NCBI GenBank assembly: GCA_019423725.1
Contig: JAHZAW010000029.1
Coordinates: 1 to 15,130, forward strand
Direction: 5' to 3'
Source: Clostridiales bacterium
GTDB taxonomy: Bacteria; Bacillota; Clostridia; Lachnospirales; Anaerotignaceae
Length of the DNA: 15,130 nt
A program made the position numbers and the translations under genes. The notes beneath the pieces are model-generated. The model did no database searches and was not told the origin of the DNA. It saw nothing but the letters and a program-made list of their open reading frames with translations. Every line of letters begins with the position of its first letter. The first letter of the stretch is position 1. Shown one piece after another: positions 1 to 7,620 of this stretch.

Positions 1-72
1 GGCAGGACCAGTGTTTGATAAACCTTCCGCAGGCCATAAAACATAGGTACACCGTTGACTGCTGTGTTTTTA

Positions 73-101
73 ATTATAAACCTATAAAAACTCTCCATCA
101 A
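73..101 (-). promoter_or_regulatory. Probable sigma-A promoter firing toward the left edge
   Basis: On the minus strand, TTGATG (101-96) is followed by exactly 17 bp and then a perfect TATAAT (78-73). This predicts a start near 66. The transcript runs off the window, so its product is unknown. An ATG at 44-42 opens a frame to the edge (it would begin MFYGLRK), but no Shine-Dalgarno precedes it, so I do not call it a gene. The remainder, 102-241, shows no gene; it holds a 12-bp palindrome, CCTTATATAAGG, at 174-185. Confidence 0.5.
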
Positions 102-241
102 CGGCTAAAGTCCAGACGTGACTAATCCTGATGTTATTCCTTTATAATGTATATTTTCTTTAAAAATCCCAATCCTTATATAAGGGAAATAAAACTTTTT
201 AAAACCGGCTGATTTTTATGCCGTACTTTGGAAAATCTATG

Positions 242-270
242 TTGACTTACTGTCTAAGGCGTGCTATAAT
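242..270 (+). promoter_or_regulatory. Sigma-A promoter of the riboswitch-ATPase unit
   Basis: TTGACT at 242-247 and a perfect TATAAT at 265-270 are separated by exactly 17 bp. Transcription should start about 274-278, just at the 5' end of the manganese riboswitch, so the leader RNA begins with the strand that forms the base stem of the aptamer. Confidence 0.88.
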
Positions 271-275
271 GTCGG

Positions 276-379
276 CAGTTGAAAAGGGAGTAGTTCAGAG
301 ATATACCGTCAACACCTCGGTTCGCTCGTCGCGCCTGGCGGTATGCACCCAATGTGGTAACAAGACTTTTCGACAACTG
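276..379 (+). ncRNA. yybP-ykoY manganese riboswitch aptamer
   Basis: The conserved 5' element AAAGGGAGTAG (283-293), the internal CCGTCAAC box (308-315) and the 3' CAAGACTTTTC element (361-371) match the yybP-ykoY family, known to bind Mn2+. The base stem can be traced: CAGTTG (276-281) pairs with CAACTG (374-379), and GAAAAG (281-286) pairs with CTTTTC (366-371). The leader sits between a sigma-A promoter and a P-type cation ATPase, a classic target of this family. Because the 3' half of the base stem is also the 5' arm of the following terminator, Mn2+ binding should prevent termination and turn the gene on, which is the mode known for this family. Family assignment rests on motif recognition, not on a covariance search. 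Confidence 0.9.
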
Positions 380-415
380 TTTTTATGGGCAGTTGGCGGA
401 AGGTCTTTTTTATTT
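362..415 (+). terminator. Riboswitch-controlled intrinsic terminator
   Basis: An 18-nt arm at 362-379 pairs with 390-407 (a few G-U or mismatched positions), with loop 380-389 and a T run from 406. Its 5' arm contains CAACTG, which also closes the aptamer base stem, so aptamer and terminator are mutually exclusive folds. Confidence 0.85.
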
Positions 416-453
416 ACCATCCGCCCAGCAAAAAAGGAAAGGAACGAATATTT

Positions 454-3078
454 ATGACAGAAAATTATTACAACCAGACAGGAAAACAGGTCCTTGAATC
501 CATGGGCTCTTCCACCGACGGACTTTCCGCAGAGGAAGCCGCCTCGAGGGCGCAGAAATACGGCCCCAACAAACTGACTGAAGGAAAAAAGAAAAGCATA
601 GCACAGGTCTTTGCTGAGCAGTTCAAAGACCTGCTCGTCATAATACTTATCATTGCGGCACTTATTTCCGCCGCTTCCGATAATGTGGAAAGCACCATAG
701 TTATATTTGCCGTTTTGATACTGAACGCCATCTTAGGAACGGTACAGTATATAAAGGCGGAAAAATCCCTGGAGAGCCTTAAGGCCATGTCTTCACCCAC
801 GGCCAAGGTAGTCAGGGGCGGCACCAAGATGGAGATACCTTCCGTTGAGGTAGTTCCCGGAGACATAGTGCTCCTTGAGGCCGGAGATATGGTAGTTGCT
901 GACGGAAGGATACTGGAAAACTTCTCCCTTAAGGTAAACGAAAGCTCCCTTACCGGCGAGAGTGAGGGCGTTGATAAGACCGACGATGTAATAAACGCCG
1001 AAAAGGTAGCCCTGGGAGACCAGAAAAACATGGTATTCTCCGGTTCCCTCGTTACCTACGGCCGTGCCACTGTCCTTGTGACCGGCACCGGAATGAATAC
1101 CGAACTCGGAAAAATAGCAGCCCTCATGAACCAGACAAAACAGCGTCAGACACCCCTTCAGGAAAGCCTTGACAAGTTCAGCGCAAAGCTGGCTGTAGTA
1201 ATAATAATCATATGTGCGGCTGTATTTGCCCTGTCCATATTCCGTACGGGAATGGGCATACTTGATTCCCTTATGTTTGCCGTTGCCCTTGCGGTGGCAG
1301 CCATACCCGAGGCTCTTTCCTCCATCGTTACCATCGTGCTTGCCATGGGCACCCAGAAGATGGCCCGTCAGAACGCCATAATCAAAGATCTTAAGGCCGT
1401 TGAAAGTCTGGGAAGCGTATCTGTCATCTGTTCAGATAAAACAGGAACCCTGACCCAGAACAAAATGACTCCCCAGAAGGTATATGCTGACGGCATGGTA
1501 CTGGACGGAAAGGACATGGACCTTAACAATAAGGTACAGAGCCTTCTTCTCAAGGCTGCGCTCCTTGCCAGCGATGCCACCAACAACCAGGATACAGGAG
1601 CCTCCATCGGTGACCCCACAGAAGTTGCCCTTGTAATGCTCGGTGAACATTTCGGCATAGATGAGGAAAGCTACCGTTCACAGTGTCCCCGTCTTGGAGA
1701 GCTGGCCTTTGACTCAGACCGTAAGCTCATGAGCACCCTCCACAATATAAACGGTGTCCCTACACTTTTCACAAAGGGTGCCATAGATGTGCTTTTGGAC
1801 CGTTCAAAGATGATAATGACCCAGAACGGCCCCGTTCCCCTTACTCCGGAACTTAAGGAGGATGTTTCAAGGGTAAATATGGAAATGTCCATGGAAGGAC
1901 TCAGGGTCCTTGCCTTTGCCTATAGGGAGCTGGACAGTGTACGTCCCCTTTCCTTTGATGATGAAAACGGATTTACATTCATAGGCCTTGTATCCATGAT
2001 TGACCCTCCCCGTCCCGAAGCCATACAGGCCGTTGCAGACGCTAAGAGGGGCGGCATAAAGACAGTTATGATAACCGGAGACCACAAGGTCACAGCCTCA
2101 GCCATAGCAAGACAGCTTGGAATATTTGAAGACGGAGACGAAGCCGTATCCGGTATGGAGCTCGACCAGATGACCGATGCTGACCTGGATGAGATGCTTC
2201 CTAAAATATCCGTATACGCCCGTGTATCTCCCGAGCATAAGATCCGTATAGTTAACGCTTGGCAGCGCAGGGGAAATATCGTATCCATGACCGGTGACGG
2301 TGTCAACGATGCCCCCGCCCTTAAAAAAGCCGATATCGGTGTGGCCATGGGCATTACCGGAACGGAGGTTTCAAAGGATGCGGCTTCCATGATACTTGCC
2401 GATGATAACTTTGCCACCATAGTCAAAGCCGTAGTAAACGGACGAAGCGTTTATGCCAACATCAAAAACTCCATACAGTTCCTGCTCTCAGGAAACACCG
2501 CTGGAATACTGTGCGTGCTTTACGCATCACTGCTGGCCCTTCCCGTTCCCTTTGAGCCCGTGCACCTGCTGTTCATAAACCTTCTTACCGACTCTCTTCC
2601 TGCCATTGCCATAGGAATGGAGCCCGCAAGAAAAGGCCTTCTTGACCAGAAACCCAGAGACCCCAAGGAGCCCATACTCAACCGTCCACTGCTTTCAAGG
2701 ATAGGCGGCCAGGGACTTCTCATAGCCGTAGCTACCATGGCGGCCTTCTATATAGGTTATGAAAGCGGAGACGCAAGGATGGCATCGACCATGGCATTTG
2801 CTACACTGACCCTTGCCCGTCTTTTCCACGGTTTCAACTGCAGAGGAGCTGAATCCATATTCGCTCTCAAGTTCTCCACAAATAAATATTCAGTGATGGC
2901 ATTCTTCGCAGGAGTTATCCTTCTTTTTGCTGTACTGTTCGTACCTGTTCTCAGAACCCTCTTTATGGTATCTCCTGAGTTCAGCGTGGCAAACCTCGGA
3001 GAGATCGTGCTTCTTGCATTCCTGCCCACACTGTTCATACAGATATATAAAGTTATCAACGACAGAAAAAATGCCTGA
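454..3078 (+). CDS. P2-type cation-transporting ATPase, probably Mn2+ (or Ca2+/Mn2+) exporter
   Basis: This is an 874-residue P-type ATPase, normal length for the bacterial calcium-pump-like P2A group. Visible landmarks are the actuator TGES (167-170), the M4 motif with P285-E286, the phosphorylation site DKTGT with D328, the nucleotide-binding KGA (K441), DPPR (517-520), TGD (541-543), and hinge TGDGVNDAP (613-621). Ten membrane segments are expected: two pairs before D328 and six after 670. M6 keeps N709, T712 and D713, matching the SERCA cation-site residues. In M5, N681 is kept, but the residue aligned with the SERCA site-I glutamate appears to be G684, which suggests a single transport site. 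ATG 454 is chosen because AAGGAAAGG (435-443) precedes it at good spacing; the longer in-frame start at 385 lies inside the terminator hairpin. The Mn2+ riboswitch upstream argues for manganese export at the cytoplasmic membrane. Specificity is inferred; ATPase identity is secure. Confidence 0.95.
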   Translation: MTENYYNQTGKQVLESMGSSTDGLSAEEAASRAQKYGPNKLTEGKKKSIAQVFAEQFKDLLVIILIIAALISAASDNVESTIVIFAVLILNAILGTVQYIKAEKSLESLKAMSSPTAKVVRGGTKMEIPSVEVVPGDIVLLEAGDMVVADGRILENFSLKVNESSLTGESEGVDKTDDVINAEKVALGDQKNMVFSGSLVTYGRATVLVTGTGMNTELGKIAALMNQTKQRQTPLQESLDKFSAKLAVVIIIICAAVFALSIFRTGMGILDSLMFAVALAVAAIPEALSSIVTIVLAMGTQKMARQNAIIKDLKAVESLGSVSVICSDKTGTLTQNKMTPQKVYADGMVLDGKDMDLNNKVQSLLLKAALLASDATNNQDTGASIGDPTEVALVMLGEHFGIDEESYRSQCPRLGELAFDSDRKLMSTLHNINGVPTLFTKGAIDVLLDRSKMIMTQNGPVPLTPELKEDVSRVNMEMSMEGLRVLAFAYRELDSVRPLSFDDENGFTFIGLVSMIDPPRPEAIQAVADAKRGGIKTVMITGDHKVTASAIARQLGIFEDGDEAVSGMELDQMTDADLDEMLPKISVYARVSPEHKIRIVNAWQRRGNIVSMTGDGVNDAPALKKADIGVAMGITGTEVSKDAASMILADDNFATIVKAVVNGRSVYANIKNSIQFLLSGNTAGILCVLYASLLALPVPFEPVHLLFINLLTDSLPAIAIGMEPARKGLLDQKPRDPKEPILNRPLLSRIGGQGLLIAVATMAAFYIGYESGDARMASTMAFATLTLARLFHGFNCRGAESIFALKFSTNKYSVMAFFAGVILLFAVLFVPVLRTLFMVSPEFSVANLGEIVLLAFLPTLFIQIYKVINDRKNA

Positions 3079-3083
3079 TTTTA

Positions 3084-3114
3084 AAAGCCGCCTGATTTTC
3101 AGGCGGCTTTTTTT
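3084..3114 (+). terminator. Intrinsic terminator after the P-type ATPase, probably bidirectional
   Basis: A perfect 12-bp stem, 3084-3095 with 3099-3110 (core AGCCGCCTGA), has a 3-nt loop and a T run to 3114. It starts six bases after the ATPase stop. The A-rich 5' flank gives a short T run on the minus strand, so it may also help stop transcripts from glgB, which converges on it. Confidence 0.93.
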
Positions 3115-3124
3115 ATGCAGAAAG

Positions 3125-3155
3125 GGCATCCCCGGTCATTACGGCCAAGGATGCC
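3125..3155 (-). terminator. Possible hairpin terminator on the glgB side
   Basis: GGCATCC (3125-3131) and GGATGCC (3149-3155) pair, with an inner GG(T/C) stem and a small loop. The hairpin lies 45 bp past the glgB stop. The T run on the minus strand is poor (CTTTC), so it may act as a weak terminator or a 3'-end stabiliser together with the stronger hairpin at 3084-3110. Confidence 0.45.
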
Positions 3156-3199
3156 ATTTTATTATATTCATTTATATTTCGTATTTAAAACCTATCCGG

Positions 3200-5485
3200 T
3201 CACTCGGACTTTTCTTCATTCTTTGCAGCTTCTTCTGCCATTTCACTGAACTTCGCCGCTATTTTTGTTTTGCTGGCAGGGGTCAATGTGAACATGGCTG
3301 TGGCAAGGGGCGGCAGGTCGATGGTTATGCAGTGTTCACATCTGTTCCAGTGCTCATTCCTGCTCTTTACGGCCTTTTTGTTCACAACTCCGCTTCCGCC
3401 GTATTTCACATCATCGCTGTTTATCATTTCCTTATAGCTTCCCTCATAGGGAACGCCCACATTGTAGCCAAGCTCCGTCTTAGGCGTAAAGTTGCATACG
3501 ACAACGACTATATCCTCCGGCTTTGAACCATGCCTTACAAAGGATACTACGCTGTTTGCCGCGTCATCACATTCTATCCACTCAAATCCTTCGGGGTATG
3601 TATCCCTCTCCCAAAGGGCCTCTTCCTTCTTATAGAACTTGAAAAGATCCCTCATATACTCATTGAGCGTCATATTATAATCATTTTCAAGGACATGCCA
3701 GTCTATGCTCTTCTTTTCAGCCCACTCGGCATACTGGCCGAGGTCAGTGCCCATAAAAAGCAGTTTTTTGCCGGGATAGCTGTACATAAAGCCATAGCCC
3801 GCCCTGAGATTGGCGAATTTCTGCCATACATCACCGGGCATCTTGCCTATCATAGACCCCTTCATATGCACTACCTCATCATGGGAGAGCACAAGCACGA
3901 AGTTTTCCGAATAGGCGTATGTTATGCCGAATGTAAGGTTATTATGATGGTATCTTCTATAGATGGGGTCCTTCTTCATATATTCCAAAAAGTCGTTCAT
4001 CCAGCCCATGTTCCATTTGAATGAGAATCCCAGGCCGTTCCTGTCCACGCCCCTGGTTACTCCTTCCCACTCAGTGGATTCCTCGGCAAAGGTGAGGACT
4101 CCCTTAAACATTCCCTTGACCACGGAATTCATATGCTTCAAAAATTCCACAGCCTCGATGTTTTCCCTTCCGCCGTATTCGTTGGGTATCCATTCCCCGT
4201 CCTTTCGGCAGTAGTCCAGATAAAGCATGCTGGCAACGGCGTCCACCCTTATGCCGTCGATATGATATTCCTTTATCCAGAAAAGAGCATTGGCAATGAG
4301 GAAGTTGCTTACCTCTTTTCGGCCATAGTTGAACACATATGTGCCCCACTCCTTATGTTCGCCCTTTCTCCAGTCCGCATGCTCATAGAGGGCTGTTCCG
4401 TCAAATCTGGCAAGGCCGTTGGAATCCTTAGGGAAATGTCCGGGCACCCAGTCCATTATTACTCCTATGCCCTTTCTATGACAGCAGTCGATGAAATATC
4501 TGAAATCATCAGGCTCGCCATAACGGCTGGTAGGAGCATAGTATCCAGTCACCTGGTAGCCCCAGCTTCCATCGTAGGGATATTCCGCAACGGGAAGGAG
4601 CTCGATATGGGTATATCCCATTTTCTTGACATATTTCACCAGCTTGTCCGCCAGTTCCCTGTATGTTAGGTATCTGTCACCCTCCTCGGGCACCCTCATC
4701 CAGCTTCCCAGCTGTACCTCATATATGTTCATGGCCGTTCTGTAGGGGTCGTATTCCTCCCTCTGTTTTATCCACTTTTCGTCCTTCCAGTGGTAAACTC
4801 CCAGGTCATATACGATGGAGGCGTTCTGCGGCCTTGTCTCCATATGGAAGCCATAGGGGTCGCTTTTATCCACCACGTTGTTATTATTGTCCTTTATCCT
4901 GAATTTGTATCTGTCAAATTCCACTACGCCAGGAACGAATATCTCCCATATACCGGAGTTTCCAAGTATCCTCATCTGGGTGCCTCTGCCGTCCCAGTAG
5001 TTGAATGAGCCTATGACGCATACACTTTTCGCGTTTGGAGCCCATACGGCAAAGGATGCTCCCTCCACACCGTTGACCTCACAGAGATTGGCGCCCAGCT
5101 TATTGTATATCTCATAATGATTTCCGGCATTGAAAAGATATCTGTCATAGTCTCCCACCGTTGGCTGGAAGGAATATATATCAGGTGTGACCCTTTCATT
5201 TCCGTCCCAGTAAACTATATGGAAAAGATACTCGAACCATTTATTCCTGTCATCTATGACAGCCTCAAAAAATCCATCCTCATGTATCCTTTCAGCCTTG
5301 TATACCTTCTCCTCATCATTTTTATCTATAACATACAGTTCCTTCGCACCAGGAAGAAATGCCCTTACAGCAACCACTTCCCTGTCGTCATGAAGCACCT
5401 CGTGCATTCCCAGTATTGTATGGGGATCCTTGTGCTCACAGTTTATTATGAGATTCATTTCAAATATGCTTACAGTGGAAATCAT
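3200..5485 (-). CDS. glgB: 1,4-alpha-glucan branching enzyme
   Basis: A 761-residue GlgB of family GH13, which cuts alpha-1,4-glucan chains and re-attaches them through alpha-1,6 bonds in glycogen synthesis. Residues 1-120 are the N1 domain, about 130-230 the CBM48 domain (ASFAVWAPNAKSV), about 255-640 the catalytic barrel, and the rest the C-terminal beta domain. Catalytic residues are visible: nucleophile D415 in IRVDAVASM, acid/base E468 in FAEEST, and H535-D536 in LSHDEVVH. Their spacings, 53 and 121 residues, equal those between E. coli D405, E458 and D526. The start is ATG 5485, six bases after GGGAGGGG; a longer frame would translate that ribosome binding site. The last 25 or so residues are a charged Lys/Glu tail beyond the usual fold. 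No other glycogen gene is in the window, so glgB is alone, with its own promoter. Confidence 0.97.
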   Translation of the reverse strand: MISTVSIFEMNLIINCEHKDPHTILGMHEVLHDDREVVAVRAFLPGAKELYVIDKNDEEKVYKAERIHEDGFFEAVIDDRNKWFEYLFHIVYWDGNERVTPDIYSFQPTVGDYDRYLFNAGNHYEIYNKLGANLCEVNGVEGASFAVWAPNAKSVCVIGSFNYWDGRGTQMRILGNSGIWEIFVPGVVEFDRYKFRIKDNNNNVVDKSDPYGFHMETRPQNASIVYDLGVYHWKDEKWIKQREEYDPYRTAMNIYEVQLGSWMRVPEEGDRYLTYRELADKLVKYVKKMGYTHIELLPVAEYPYDGSWGYQVTGYYAPTSRYGEPDDFRYFIDCCHRKGIGVIMDWVPGHFPKDSNGLARFDGTALYEHADWRKGEHKEWGTYVFNYGRKEVSNFLIANALFWIKEYHIDGIRVDAVASMLYLDYCRKDGEWIPNEYGGRENIEAVEFLKHMNSVVKGMFKGVLTFAEESTEWEGVTRGVDRNGLGFSFKWNMGWMNDFLEYMKKDPIYRRYHHNNLTFGITYAYSENFVLVLSHDEVVHMKGSMIGKMPGDVWQKFANLRAGYGFMYSYPGKKLLFMGTDLGQYAEWAEKKSIDWHVLENDYNMTLNEYMRDLFKFYKKEEALWERDTYPEGFEWIECDDAANSVVSFVRHGSKPEDIVVVVCNFTPKTELGYNVGVPYEGSYKEMINSDDVKYGGSGVVNKKAVKSRNEHWNRCEHCITIDLPPLATAMFTLTPASKTKIAAKFSEMAEEAAKNEEKSE

Positions 5486-5580
5486 ATTTACCCCTCCCGT
5501 TTTATGCCGCATACATTTATATCATCAGGTCTTTTTCTGTGTTTATTCTCATATTGTTTTAAATTTCCAGTCATATTTAA

Positions 5581-5609
5581 AGCATAGCAAAAACACCCAT
5601 AAAAGTCAA
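5581..5609 (-). promoter_or_regulatory. Sigma-A promoter of glgB
   Basis: On the minus strand TTGACT (5609-5604) is followed by 17 bp and TATGCT (5586-5581), predicting a start near 5574 and an untranslated leader of about 89 nt before the glgB ATG. I see no known RNA switch in that leader. Confidence 0.75.
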
Positions 5610-5675
5610 ACAGCCTTATTTACAGGCCGTACTTATTTCCGTCATTTTTTTCAGTTTTCCACACCTTCGGACATT

Positions 5676-5705
5676 AAAAGGAGCCTGATCTCTCAGGCTC
5701 CTTTT
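5676..5705 (-). terminator. Terminator of the sigma/anti-sigma operon
   Basis: A 13-bp perfect stem, 5676-5688 with 5693-5705 (core GGAGCCTGA), with a 4-nt loop begins right after the TAA of the anti-sigma gene (5708-5706). The minus-strand T run is only four bases; the plus-strand T run is longer, but no rightward gene enters here. Confidence 0.87.
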
Positions 5706-6884
5706 TTATTTATTCAGTTCAACCTCTATAAATTCCGGATTGTCGATATCCTTCCACTGGGTATAATCCTTTAAAAACAGTACGCTTTCCACTTCATCGG
5801 GGTCTATTATCCTGTCTGCGGCATTCTTTGTGACATATTTGCTGCCGGTGGCTCCGTCATATCCGCCGCCTCCCGGTCCTCCGTACAGATATTTTATGAC
5901 CGTTCCATCCTTGAGCTTTACTCCTTTAACAGCCGGCGGCTCAGCATATCTTTCAAATGTGCCCATTTCTCCATTCTCTTCTATACATTCCTCTACCACC
6001 GTCTGTCTGGGGAAATCGTATTCTGCCACTATGGATATGGGCGATATTTCCAGCTTCTTTATGACTGCTCCCGTATCTTCCAGGGGCTGGTCCATCTCGC
6101 ATACTCTGGTGGTATCTGCCCCGCCCAGGGTCCAGTCGAAGGCCCATGTTCCATCTGCTGCCGGAGAAAAATCCGCTTTTTCCGAAGTTCCCAGATTTTC
6201 CAGCTCCACATGTATCTTCTTTCCGATAAAGTATCCGGGATCACCAGTGCTGTTAGTAAGTATGATCTGGTATTCCAGACTGCCGTCATCCATAATATAG
6301 TCCAGAAGGATGTTGCCGTTTTCATCGGTTTTCAGCTTTGAGCCATCGGCATTCATGACATTGCCCTCATTATCCGAAACCGTACCATCCCAGAATGATG
6401 CGTCATAGCCAAAATTCTGTTCTCCGTCCAGTGTTATATTTATATTTTCAAAGCACGGACTTTCACCTTCTTTAAGTTCAAATCCCTCTACTTTAAAAGC
6501 AATATAAGTATAATAATTATCCGTTATGCTCTGTACCGCCGTTACCGTTACCCCATTTACGGTGCATGGCTGTTCCACGAATGTATTCATTCCGCTGCTT
6601 TCCAGCTGTTTCATCTGTTCTTCCGATGCCTGAAGGCCCTCGGAAAGGCTGTGGCTCCATCTTACCACCGCTGCTGCCGCCGTTACCGCACAGAGCGCCA
6701 CTACGGCTGCCACAAGTACAGTTATCCTCTTTGTATGGTATTTCTTTGGCTTCATATCAATAATGCTGCCTTTTTCTCCGCTCTCACATTCTGCCTTTAT
6801 CTTGTTAAAGGCTTCATCAGCCTTTTTATTAACTATATCAGGTATTTCCACATCTCTTTTAAGATCATCCATTATATCCCTCAT
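5706..6884 (-). CDS. DUF4179-type membrane anti-sigma factor
   Basis: A 392-residue single-pass membrane protein. Residues 1-52 form a charged cytoplasmic segment that would bind the sigma factor. About 53-75 is the one hydrophobic segment (ITVLVAAVVALCAVTAAAAV). The remainder is a large extracytoplasmic domain; the opening VNGVTVTAVQSITDNYYTYI resembles DUF4179 proteins, which are commonly encoded beside ECF sigma factors in Firmicutes. A Gly-rich turn (GGPGGGGYDG) lies near residue 345. The ATG overlaps the sigma-factor stop as ATGA (6884-6881), with AAGGAGG 9 bases upstream, so the two are translationally coupled. I infer that it sequesters the partner sigma factor until an envelope signal releases it. 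There is no zinc-finger (ZAS) motif, and the signal cannot be deduced. Confidence 0.82.
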   Translation of the reverse strand: MRDIMDDLKRDVEIPDIVNKKADEAFNKIKAECESGEKGSIIDMKPKKYHTKRITVLVAAVVALCAVTAAAAVVRWSHSLSEGLQASEEQMKQLESSGMNTFVEQPCTVNGVTVTAVQSITDNYYTYIAFKVEGFELKEGESPCFENINITLDGEQNFGYDASFWDGTVSDNEGNVMNADGSKLKTDENGNILLDYIMDDGSLEYQIILTNSTGDPGYFIGKKIHVELENLGTSEKADFSPAADGTWAFDWTLGGADTTRVCEMDQPLEDTGAVIKKLEISPISIVAEYDFPRQTVVEECIEENGEMGTFERYAEPPAVKGVKLKDGTVIKYLYGGPGGGGYDGATGSKYVTKNAADRIIDPDEVESVLFLKDYTQWKDIDNPEFIEVELNK

Positions 6885-7423
6885 ATGGCCTGGCCTCCTT
6901 TTTTCCTATTTCTTACTTCTCCCCTGGTGTCCTGGTGCTCATAGGCTTCCGCCAGCTGCTCCCTGCCCCGGGCAAGCCTGCTCCTGACCGTTCCCTCCGG
7001 TATATCCAGTATGTCACTTATATCTCCCGTATTAAAACCTTCGATATAATAGAGGACCATGGCCAGACGGTACTTTTCCGATATACAGCTTAAGGTCTCC
7101 TTCCATTCGGCATTTTCATAGCCCCTGTCCATATAGGGAGTTTCCGGTATTTCCTCATCCAGGTAATACTGCTTTTTCCGTATCATATCATTGCACTTAT
7201 TGACCAGTATCCTTGTCATCCATGTCTTGAAAAACCTGTCATCCTTCAGACTTTTCAGATTTTCCCAGCAGGCCAGTATCGTATCGGATATGGCATCGGC
7301 TATATCTTCGTCATTGAAAAGAATGGCTCCGGCAGTTTTATACATGCTCTGCATATGGCTTTTCATAAGCTTTGTAAAAGCGTCAGGGTCTCCAAGTCTG
7401 GCCCGTTTTATCAATTTTTCCAT
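6881..7423 (-). CDS. ECF-type RNA polymerase sigma factor
   Basis: A 180-residue sigma-70 family protein containing only regions 2 and 4, the ECF layout. Region 2 covers about 14-83 (DAFTKLM through FKTWMTRILVNKCNDMIRK, which fits the promoter-melting and -10 recognition segment). Region 4 covers about 111-161, including the helix-turn-helix GFNTGDISDILDIPEGTVRSRL in two adjoining parts. It directs RNA polymerase to a stress regulon. The gene is first of a two-gene operon with a membrane anti-sigma factor that overlaps it by four bases. The start is ATG 7423 with AAAGGAAAG upstream. The short basic tail (RNRKKGGQ) may be a consequence of the overlap with the next ribosome binding site. The regulon and signal are unknown. 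Confidence 0.93.
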   Translation of the reverse strand: MEKLIKRARLGDPDAFTKLMKSHMQSMYKTAGAILFNDEDIADAISDTILACWENLKSLKDDRFFKTWMTRILVNKCNDMIRKKQYYLDEEIPETPYMDRGYENAEWKETLSCISEKYRLAMVLYYIEGFNTGDISDILDIPEGTVRSRLARGREQLAEAYEHQDTRGEVRNRKKGGQAI

Positions 7424-7443
7424 TACGTTCTTTCCTTTCTTTT

Positions 7444-7490
7444 CTGTACGTACAGGAGCGTTTTTTACGCTTCTATATATTAGACGAAAT
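7444..7490 (-). promoter_or_regulatory. Control region of the ECF sigma operon, with palindrome and hairpin
   Basis: Reading leftward there is CGTCTAATATAT (7486-7475), whose CGTC resembles -10 elements used by some ECF sigma factors; then GCGT-TTTTT-ACGC (7458-7470), a small hairpin; then a perfect 12-bp palindrome CTGTACGTACAG (7444-7455), 21 bp before the ATG. No convincing -35 element is seen, so promoter type is uncertain. Confidence 0.35.
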
Positions 7491-7570
7491 AACGGCCGGC
7501 TGCGCTCCGTATTTTTTAAGGAAATTTATGGAGCCCAAAAATTATTTTCTCAGACCTTATTCTAAAACAA

Positions 7571-7597
7571 AAAGAGCCCGTTTGAAACGGACTCTTT
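7571..7597 (-). terminator. Terminator of ilvE
   Basis: AAAGAG-C-CCGTTT (7571-7583) pairs with AAACGG-A-CTCTTT (7585-7597), one mismatch. On the minus strand it is followed by CTCTTTTTGTTTT. It lies 24 bp past the ilvE stop. Confidence 0.88.
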
Positions 7598-7620
7598 ATT
7601 ATTTCATATATTTGGTTTTA

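Noticed and set aside
1..66. Fragment of a signal recognition particle RNA on the minus strand (GGCCTGC and GGTCCTGC spaced as in helix 5)
   Set aside because: Only two short words match, the next base at the edge differs from the conserved GGTCCTGCGCAACG, and the 5' domain expected in large SRP RNAs is missing upstream of them.
55..80. Rightward promoter TTGACT ... TATAAA
   Set aside because: The spacer is only 14 bp. The minus-strand promoter in the same place has exact 17-bp spacing.
174..185. CCTTATATAAGG palindrome as an operator
   Set aside because: It is short and AT-rich, about 57 bp upstream of the -35 box at 242 and not placed on any promoter element; it may be chance.
385..453. 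Longer N-terminus of the P-type ATPase from ATG 385
   Set aside because: The first codons lie in the terminator hairpin of the riboswitch, and there is no ribosome binding site there. ATG 454 has a good one.
468..1031. Long minus-strand open frame inside the ATPase gene
   Set aside because: It is antisense to conserved P-type ATPase motifs, has Ser/Thr-rich low-complexity content and no ribosome binding site; a shadow frame. The same holds for the other antisense frames inside glgB, ilvE, tldD and the membrane protein.
2927..3526. Rightward frame spanning the ATPase 3' end and the glgB 3' end
   Set aside because: It crosses the terminator at 3084-3114 and lies antisense to glgB; the peptide shows no domain.
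5486..5512. Nine extra residues at the N-terminus of GlgB
   Set aside because: This stretch encodes the GGGAGGGG ribosome binding site of ATG 5485.
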